Origin: Limiplasma sp048370855
GTDB taxonomy: Bacteria > Bacillota > Clostridia > Christensenellales > Aristaeellaceae
Assembly: GCA_048370855.1 (NCBI GenBank)
Contig: DBGEOK010000044.1
Location: forward strand, 17,160-81,159
Length of the DNA: 64,000 bases
Direction of reading: 5' to 3'
How positions within the stretch are numbered: position 1 is the stretch's first letter; every line of letters begins with the position of its first letter. The notes under the pieces are model-generated. The model searched no databases. It saw nothing but the letters and a program-made list of their open reading frames with translations, and was not told the origin of the DNA. Positions 58,301 to 64,000 of this stretch are shown piece by piece. The position numbers and the translations under genes were made by a program.

Positions 58301-59960
58301 GGCCCATCGCATCCTTCAGCCTGGTCAAGGCAATTTTGGTTTCCGCGGTGGTTTCACCCAGGAGCGAGGCGATCTCCTGGACCACGCGCATTTGCTTGTC
58401 GATCACCTTATCCGCGATTTCAACCGTCTGTCGGCGCAACGTCTCGTCCTGGCCGCGCAAGGTCTCCCGCTCGGTTACATCCCTCATGATGGAGATGACG
58501 ATATGATACTGCCGGTCATACAGGATGGTTTCCTCCACATAAAGCTGGTAATCCGGCAGATAGGCGCTTCGGCTGGCGGTATGAAGGGCGGAGGTGATGA
58601 TATTCTGATAAGCGGCTGGATTAAGGATTCGCACCACATGCTCGCGCAGGATATCCGAGGCGGAGGTAAGCTTGAACATGCGCACGGCGGCGCGGTTCAC
58701 CTGCTGCACGATCAGGTCCTCGTCCATGACGAGAATGGCGTTGGGCGTGTTGTTGATGATGGTATCCGAAAAGCTTTCGGCCTTTTCCTTTAAAAACGGG
58801 AGGCACATTTCTATTTTGGCCTTGCCCTCGAGAATGGCGACGGCCTTGTCGCGGCAGGTGGAATAACCGCAGCTCCCGCAATTGAGCTCTTTGTCCGGGC
58901 TGGTTTTCCCCATTTTGTACAGCATATCCGCAATGGCCTCGGAGCCAAATTTAACGCGCTTGCCTCCGATAAACGAATAGGCATGGCCGATACCGTCAGC
59001 GGAGGGAGCGTCGAAGCGCCGGTCGCCGGCGTAGGTATCCACCCGCAGGGCGCCCTTGAGGCGGCGCTCGCGGTGCTCGCGGATGCACGGCCCGTTGATA
59101 CAGCTCCCCTCACAGGCGCTCATTTCAATAAAGACATCGCTCATGTCGCCGTTCTCAAGCTCTTCAAATACCGCGCGGCAGTTGTCAATGCCGTCGATGG
59201 CCACGCGGCGGAAGCCCTCGACCCGGTCGGTGGCCTTCAGCACGCCGCCTGTCGCGGGGTAGAAGCGGGCGCGCATGCCGTTTCCGGCCTGGGTCCGCTC
59301 GCGCGGCAGCTCGATCTTCTCCTGGGCAAGCCAGTCGCGGAGCTCGTCGTAGGTGAGCGCCACATCGGTGTAGGGGCTTTCGTCCGCCTCCGCCTTTTTG
59401 GCGATGCACGGGCCGATGAACACCGTAAACGCATCCGGGTCGCGTTCCTTGACGGCCTTGCAGTGCGCTTGCATGGGCGTAAGAACCCTAGCCAGGTACG
59501 GAAGCATGGTGGGATAGTATTTCTGAATCAAAAGGTTGATGGACGGGCAGCAGCTCGAAATCAGCACGCGTTGTTTTTGCTCGCGCATGATACGGGCGTA
59601 TTCGTCGCTGACCATTTGGGCCCCCACGGCGGTTTCCTCCACGGCGGAAAAACCGAGCGCCTTGAGCGCCCGTTCCATCGCCTCGACGGAGGCGACGCGG
59701 AAATCCGCGATAAAGGAGGGGGCGAGGCTGCATACGACAGACCTGCCTTCCGAGATGGCAGCCTTGACGCGGTCCAGGTCAGAGCGCACCTGCTTGGCCT
59801 TTTGAGGGCAGACGACAAAGCAGCTCCCGCACAGGACGCACTCGTCATGCACGATTTCAGCCGTGTTGTTGGCATAGGTGATGGCCTTGACCGAGCAGGT
59901 GCGGATGCACTTGTAGCAGTCCGCGCAGTTGTTTTTGTTGAGATTGAGCACCTCGAGCAT
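58293..59960 (-). CDS. Sensory [FeFe] hydrogenase with PAS domain (group C3-like)
   Basis: A 555-residue protein. Two 4Fe-4S sites (CADCYKCIRTCSVKAI, CVLCGSCFVVCPQKA) are followed by H-cluster motifs VLISSCCPSINLLIQKY, FIGPCIAKKAEA and MSACEGSCINGPCI. A further 4Fe-4S domain CGSCGYSTCRDKAVAI and a PAS domain (NAILVMDEDLIVQQVNRAAV) make the C-terminus. This layout, with no catalytic kinase and a downstream SpoIIE phosphatase, is the group C3 arrangement thought to sense hydrogen. ATG 59960 has GGAGG upstream. It is coupled to the phosphatase. Confidence 0.9.
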   Translation of the reverse strand: MLEVLNLNKNNCADCYKCIRTCSVKAITYANNTAEIVHDECVLCGSCFVVCPQKAKQVRSDLDRVKAAISEGRSVVCSLAPSFIADFRVASVEAMERALKALGFSAVEETAVGAQMVSDEYARIMREQKQRVLISSCCPSINLLIQKYYPTMLPYLARVLTPMQAHCKAVKERDPDAFTVFIGPCIAKKAEADESPYTDVALTYDELRDWLAQEKIELPRERTQAGNGMRARFYPATGGVLKATDRVEGFRRVAIDGIDNCRAVFEELENGDMSDVFIEMSACEGSCINGPCIREHRERRLKGALRVDTYAGDRRFDAPSADGIGHAYSFIGGKRVKFGSEAIADMLYKMGKTSPDKELNCGSCGYSTCRDKAVAILEGKAKIEMCLPFLKEKAESFSDTIINNTPNAILVMDEDLIVQQVNRAAVRMFKLTSASDILREHVVRILNPAAYQNIITSALHTASRSAYLPDYQLYVEETILYDRQYHIVISIMRDVTERETLRGQDETLRRQTVEIADKVIDKQMRVVQEIASLLGETTAETKIALTRLKDAMGHE

Positions 59961-60045
59961 GGGGGGAGTCCCTCCTCTGGATCGTTGGCTGAGCAAAGCG
60001 GGGAAGGGGCTGGCGCGTTTTGGCGTCAGCCCCGGCGGCGGAGGG

Positions 60046-60288
60046 TTACTTCAGGCGGGGAAGGACCTCGTTGTCAAAGAAGCTCCCCGTATCCTCCGGA
60101 CGGAGGGAAAAGTTTTCCTCGTCGATGGTCACGCATACGCCGTTTTGGCAGTTGCCCATGCAAAATTTACCGGCTAGCTCAACCTTGTCTTTCAGCTCCT
60201 TCTCCGCGATAAGGCGCTGGAGCTCTTCCACGATTTGGCGGGAACCCTTTAGGTGGCAGCTCGAACCGATGCAGATGGTGATTTTCAT
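60046..60288 (-). CDS. Thioredoxin-like [2Fe-2S] ferredoxin
   Basis: An 80-residue protein of the NuoE/HydC-like [2Fe-2S] family. CIGSSCHLKG and KFCMGNCQNGVC give the four cluster cysteines. It starts the hydrogenase group (60288-55663) and probably passes electrons to the sensory hydrogenase. ATG 60288 has AAAGGAG. In the 85-base gap to the sensor a GGGGCTG/CAGCCCC hairpin without T-run may set expression ratios. Confidence 0.9.
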   Translation of the reverse strand: MKITICIGSSCHLKGSRQIVEELQRLIAEKELKDKVELAGKFCMGNCQNGVCVTIDEENFSLRPEDTGSFFDNEVLPRLK

Positions 60289-60363
60289 GATGCTTCGCTC
60301 CTTTATGGAATGGACGCGCGTTCCCAAAAACGGGCGTTTCCGCCGGCTTTGGGCGGCGATTCT

Positions 60364-61113
60364 TTATTCGTAATCCACCACGTTGACCCAGTGCAGCAGG
60401 AACTCGCGCTCCTCCGCCTTGCCCTTGACGCTCTGGCTGGCCGCCACGATGGGAATCCACTTCTGCACGTACTGCTTGGCGGTGTCGCTTTTTTTGCAAA
60501 ACAGGGCAAGGTATTTTTCCGCGCCGTCAATATCGCCGGCGAGCCAGAACAGCAGATAGGTCCGGGCGGCGTCTGCGCTGGCGTTGCCCTGCGTGGCGTG
60601 GGACCAGTCCAGGATGAAGGGCGTGCCGTCGTCCCGGATGATGATGTTCTTGGGGTCAAAATCGCCATGGCAGAGCTTGTTGTGGGTGGGCATTCCCTCC
60701 AGGCGCGTATGGAGCTCATAGCGGGTGGTGGCGTCAAGCCCGCTCTGGCTGATTTTCCGGTTCATTTTATCCTTCAGCTTGTTCAGCAGCGGGCAGGTCT
60801 GCCGGTGTACAAGCAGTTGAAGATCCACGAACTGCTCCAGATAATCGTCGTACTGGCCGGGGTTTTCCTCCATCAGGCGCGCGAGCGTTTTTCCGGGAAT
60901 AAAGTCGCTGACGATGGCCCACTTGCCGTCCAGTTTGGTAACCTCCCGCAGCCTGGGAACGTTCAGGTTCGTCTCTTCCACGCGCGCCTGGTTCAGCGCT
61001 TCGTTGAGCACGTCGGCCTTGCTGTAATCGCTGTCAAAAACCTTGACGGCCAGATCGCCGTCGCGGTAGACGGTCTTGTTGGTACGAACCGCGATCACCT
61101 TTTCCAGCTTCAT
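60364..61113 (-). CDS. Small APH-fold kinase (TIGR02172-like)
   Basis: A 249-residue kinase of the aminoglycoside/choline kinase fold. The catalytic loop is KLCHGDFDPKNIIIRDD and the metal motif FILDWSHATQGN. N-terminal TNKTVYRDGDLAVKVFDSD replaces a clear glycine-rich loop. It fits the TIGR02172-like group rather than drug-resistance enzymes. It lies 14 bases after adhE and 75 before the ferredoxin gene, so it is likely in the same transcript. The substrate is unknown. Confidence 0.85.
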   Translation of the reverse strand: MKLEKVIAVRTNKTVYRDGDLAVKVFDSDYSKADVLNEALNQARVEETNLNVPRLREVTKLDGKWAIVSDFIPGKTLARLMEENPGQYDDYLEQFVDLQLLVHRQTCPLLNKLKDKMNRKISQSGLDATTRYELHTRLEGMPTHNKLCHGDFDPKNIIIRDDGTPFILDWSHATQGNASADAARTYLLFWLAGDIDGAEKYLALFCKKSDTAKQYVQKWIPIVAASQSVKGKAEEREFLLHWVNVVDYE

Positions 61114-61127
61114 AATAGCCCTCCTCC

Positions 61128-63740
61128 TTACTTGTTCTCAGCGCCGTAGTAAGCGTTCAGATACATCTGCCTGATTTCCTTCATCAGCGGATAGCGGGGA
61201 TTGGCGCCGGTGCATTGATCGTCGAAGGCCAGCTCCACCATTTCATCTAAACGGTCCAGGAAATCCTTTTCATCCACGCCGTAATCCCGGATAGAGGGCT
61301 TGATGCCGATTTTCCGCTTGAGCTCGTCGATGGCTTGAATCAGCCTGTCAAGCTTCTCCGCGTCGGTCTTGCCGCCAAGGCCCAGGGCGTCGGCCACCAT
61401 GGCGTAGCGAGCCAGGGTGTGCGGGTGGTCATACTGCGGGAAGGTACCCATTTTGGCGGGTACCTCGGCTGCGTTGAAGCGGAGCACCTCGTCAATCAGC
61501 AAGGCGTTGGCCACGCCGTGCGGCAGGTGGTGGAAAGCGCCCAGCTTGTGCGCCATGGAGTGGCACACGCCCAGGAAGGCGTTAGCGAACGCCATGCCGG
61601 CCATGGTGGCGGCGTTGGCCATCTTTTCGCGGGCCTCGGCGTCGTTGGGGCCGTCGTCGTAGGCGCGTGGCAGATACTCGAAGATCATTTTCAGGCTTTG
61701 AAGGGCGAGGCCGTCGGTGTAGTCCGTGGCCATCATGCTGGCGATGGCCTCCAGGTTATGGGTCACGGCGTCGATGCCGCTGGACGCGGTCAGCCCCTTG
61801 GGCGCGTTCATCATCATGTCCGCGTCCACGATGGCCATTTTGGGCAGCAGCTCATAATCCGCCAAGGCGTATTTCACGCTGGTCTTTTCGTCGGTGATGA
61901 TGGTAAATGGCGTTACCTCGCTGCCGGTGCCAGCGGTGGTCGGAATGGCGATAAAGTAAGCTTTTTCTCCCATCTTTGGGAAGGTATAAATGCGTTTGCG
62001 GATATCGCAGAAGCGCATGGCCATATCCATAAAATCAACCTCGGGATGCTCGTACAGCACCCACATGATTTTGGCCGCGTCCATCGCGCTGCCGCCGCCA
62101 AGGGCAATGATGCAGTCGGGCCCGAAGGCGGTCATCGCGGCCGTGCCCTCGCGCGCGCTGGTAAGCGTGGGGTCGGGCGCGACGTTAAAGAACGTGCTGT
62201 GCGTGATGCCCATTTCATCCAGGCGGTCGGTGACGGCCTTGGTATAGCCGTTATGGTAAAGGAAGCTGTCGGTCACAATGAAGACCTTTTTTTTGCCCAT
62301 CACGTCCTTGAGCTCGCGGAGCGCTACCGGCAGGCAGCCTTTCTTAATATATACCTTCTCTGGCGCGCGGAACCACAGCATGTTCTCTCTCCTCTCGGCA
62401 ACGGTCTTGATGTTGAGCAGGTGCTTGACGCCCACGTTCTCGCTGACGGAGTTGCCGCCCCAGGAGCCGCAGCCCAGCGTCAGGGAGGGGGCGAGCTTAA
62501 AGTTGTACAGGTCGCCGATGCCGCCCTGGGAGGAGGGGGTGTTGACCACGATGCGGCAGGTTTCCATCTTTTCGGCCAGGCGCATCAGCTTTTCACGCTG
62601 CGTGTTGGGGTTGAGGTAAACGCTGGCGGTATGCCCATGCCCGCCGTCCTCGATAAGCCGTTCGGCCTTTTGCATCGCATCGTCAAAGTCCAGGGCTTTA
62701 TACATGGCGAGCACGGGGGAGAGCTTTTCATGCGCGAACTCCTCGCTGATATCCACGCTCTCCACCTCTCCGATCAGGATTTTGGTGGTTTCGGGCACGG
62801 TCAGCCCCGCGAGCGCGGCAATCTTCACGGCGGGCTGGCCGACGATTTTCGCGTTCAGCGCGCCGTTGATAATCATGGTTTTACGTACCCTGTTGAGCTC
62901 TTCGCCTTTGAGAAAATAGCAGCCGCGGGCGGCAAACTCCGCGCGCGCCTTGTCGTAGATGGACGCCGGCACGATGACGCTTTGTTCGGAGGCGCAGATC
63001 ATGCCATTATCAAACGTTTTGGAATGAATGATGGAGCTGACCGCCAGAAGGATATCCGCGCTTTCGTCGATGATGGCGGGTACGTTGCCGGCGCCGACGC
63101 CCAGGGCGGGCTTGCCGCTGGAATAGGCGGAACGCACCATCCCGGGGCCGCCGGTGGCGAGGATGCAGTCGCATTCCTTCATCACAAGGTTGGTCATGTC
63201 CAGGCTCGGCACGTCGATCCAGGAGATAATGCCCTCCGGGGCCCCCGCCGCTACGGCGGCCTCCAGGACGGTCCGCGCGGCGGCGATGGTGGACCGTTTG
63301 GCGCGGGGATGGGGAGAAATGATAATGCCGTTGCGCGTTTTCAGGCAGGCCAGGGTCTTAAAAATGGCGGTTGAGGTAGGGTTGGTGGTGGGGATGACGG
63401 CGGCGATCACGCCGATGGGCTCCGCGATTTTGGTGACGCCGTAGGCCCGGTCCTCCTCGATTACGCCGCAGGTCTTGGTATCGCGGTACGCGTTATAGAT
63501 ATATTCGGAGGCAAAGTGGTTTTTGATCACCTTATCCTCCACAACGCCCATGCCGGTTTCCTCAACAGCCATCTTGGCCAAGGGCAGGCGCATTTTGTTG
63601 GCGGCCATGGCGGCGGAAAAGAAAATCCGGTCAACCTGCTCCTGGGTATAGCCGGCAAACTTCTTTTGAGCGGCCCGCACGATGGCGATTTCTTCTTCCA
63701 GGCGTTCCACACTGTCTACAAGCTTGCGTGTGTCGGTCAT
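61128..63740 (-). CDS. adhE: Bifunctional aldehyde-alcohol dehydrogenase
   Basis: Reduces acetyl-CoA to ethanol with two NADH. Residues 1-about 440 are the aldehyde dehydrogenase, with catalytic Cys in FDNGMICASEQSVIV. The remainder is the iron alcohol dehydrogenase: GGGSAMDAAK, PTTAGTGSEVTPF and GVCHSMAHKLGAFHHLPHG with the iron-binding histidines. The 870-residue length is normal. The protein forms long filaments (spirosomes) in other bacteria. Start 63740 has AAAGGGG. Upstream is a Rex-like operator. Confidence 0.96.
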   Translation of the reverse strand: MTDTRKLVDSVERLEEEIAIVRAAQKKFAGYTQEQVDRIFFSAAMAANKMRLPLAKMAVEETGMGVVEDKVIKNHFASEYIYNAYRDTKTCGVIEEDRAYGVTKIAEPIGVIAAVIPTTNPTSTAIFKTLACLKTRNGIIISPHPRAKRSTIAAARTVLEAAVAAGAPEGIISWIDVPSLDMTNLVMKECDCILATGGPGMVRSAYSSGKPALGVGAGNVPAIIDESADILLAVSSIIHSKTFDNGMICASEQSVIVPASIYDKARAEFAARGCYFLKGEELNRVRKTMIINGALNAKIVGQPAVKIAALAGLTVPETTKILIGEVESVDISEEFAHEKLSPVLAMYKALDFDDAMQKAERLIEDGGHGHTASVYLNPNTQREKLMRLAEKMETCRIVVNTPSSQGGIGDLYNFKLAPSLTLGCGSWGGNSVSENVGVKHLLNIKTVAERRENMLWFRAPEKVYIKKGCLPVALRELKDVMGKKKVFIVTDSFLYHNGYTKAVTDRLDEMGITHSTFFNVAPDPTLTSAREGTAAMTAFGPDCIIALGGGSAMDAAKIMWVLYEHPEVDFMDMAMRFCDIRKRIYTFPKMGEKAYFIAIPTTAGTGSEVTPFTIITDEKTSVKYALADYELLPKMAIVDADMMMNAPKGLTASSGIDAVTHNLEAIASMMATDYTDGLALQSLKMIFEYLPRAYDDGPNDAEAREKMANAATMAGMAFANAFLGVCHSMAHKLGAFHHLPHGVANALLIDEVLRFNAAEVPAKMGTFPQYDHPHTLARYAMVADALGLGGKTDAEKLDRLIQAIDELKRKIGIKPSIRDYGVDEKDFLDRLDEMVELAFDDQCTGANPRYPLMKEIRQMYLNAYYGAENK

Positions 63741-63761
63741 GGTATCCCATCCCCTTTCTAA

Positions 63762-63798
63762 TCGTTAAAAGTTTAACATATTCCGCTTGCCTTGTAAA
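63762..63798 (-). promoter_or_regulatory. adhE promoter with Rex-like operator
   Basis: TTTACA (63798-63793), 17-base spacer, TAAACT (63775-63770). The -10 lies inside ATGTTAAACTTTTAACGA (63779-63762), close to the Rex consensus TTGTTAA-N4-TTAACAA. Rex leaves DNA when NADH rises, which would switch on adhE. Confidence 0.82.
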
Positions 63799-63941
63799 TG
63801 ACAAACTTTATATACGATTATATACTTTTGAATATATCCCGAATATGGAAATATTGTAAGCTTATGGACGAAGAAACGCTCGCCGTGTAGGGCCGGACCG
63901 AGGAGTGTCCAAAGTAAGGATTTTGTGATATAATAGGAAGC

Positions 63942-64000
63942 ATGAAGAAGATAAGAGAAGCGGAATGGAAAAAGTGCCCGAAATGCGGAAAAACCAGGAA
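63942..64000 (+). CDS. Start of a small zinc-ribbon protein, cut by the window edge
   Basis: Nineteen codons are visible: MKKIREAEWKKCPKCGKTRK. The CPKCG and KTR pattern resembles the Cys_rich_KTR family, small proteins common near mobile elements in Clostridia. AGGAAG precedes the ATG, and TATAAT is found at 63930-63935. Too little is visible to be sure. Confidence 0.5.
   Translation, partial: MKKIREAEWKKCPKCGKTR

Noticed and set aside
60364..61113. Aminoglycoside resistance gene
   Set aside because: It shares only the APH fold and catalytic loop. Length, N-terminus and neighbourhood do not fit known resistance enzymes.
61335..63374. 679-codon open frame opposite adhE
   Set aside because: It mirrors the adhE codons and has no recognisable domain or ribosome site.

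Overview
The window comes from a GC-rich member of the Clostridia (Bacillota), most likely an uncultured gut lineage near the Christensenellales. The evidence is Gram-positive style ribosome binding sites, sigma-A promoters with 17-bp spacers, an isoleucine T-box leader, a Rex-type operator at adhE, a clostridial feo operon and two clostridial [FeFe] hydrogenases. The lineage is an inference from gene content.

Positions 1-23460 are the right-hand part of a tailed-phage (HK97-type siphovirus) prophage whose left end lies outside the window. On the + strand at its right end are a CI-like repressor (20560-21084), a secreted-protein gene overlapping it (21081-21833) and a tyrosine integrase (22007-23281). 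The integrase abuts the 3' end of a tRNA-Pro gene, the probable attachment site. Everything else reads leftward. An early operon starts at a perfect-consensus promoter near 20440-20467 and carries HTH proteins, a Toprim primase/helicase, a Cys-rich protein, DUF3102 and ORF6C-like proteins, SSB and a sigma-like late activator. A late operon follows: HNH, TerS, TerL, portal, ClpP-like protease, capsid, connectors, tail tube, G/T chaperones and tape measure. Between them is a promoter with an extended -10 and five exact 10-bp repeats upstream, probably the binding site of the late activator. A conserved palindrome recurs four times in the prophage, and G/T has a textbook -1 slippery heptamer.

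Positions 23460-23622 hold tRNA-Pro(CGG) and tRNA-Thr(CGT). Core genes follow on the - strand: nagB, a NUDIX hydrolase, tgt, a pseudouridine synthase, a SAM methyltransferase and ileS with its T-box leader. Two + strand genes come next, a DUF6020-like membrane protein and a PilJ/PAS/GAF/GGDEF/EAL protein. The iron(II) uptake operon (two FeoA, FeoB and a 47-residue Cys-rich FeoB partner) sits behind a promoter with GTTAG/CTAAC dyads. A probable glycerophosphodiester system (two permeases, binding protein, GDPD phosphodiesterase) is divergent from a LysR regulator.

From 45.8 to 55.4 kb are two poorly characterised genes, a lipid kinase, sbcD-sbcC and an ECF sigma/anti-sigma-like/secreted-protein operon. 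The right end is a fermentation and redox block: adhE under a predicted Rex operator, a small APH-fold kinase, a [2Fe-2S] thioredoxin-like protein, a sensory [FeFe] hydrogenase with PAS domain, a SpoIIE-type phosphatase with an unexplained C-terminal domain, and a second [FeFe] hydrogenase. This looks like a hydrogen-sensing phosphatase module read in the same direction as adhE.
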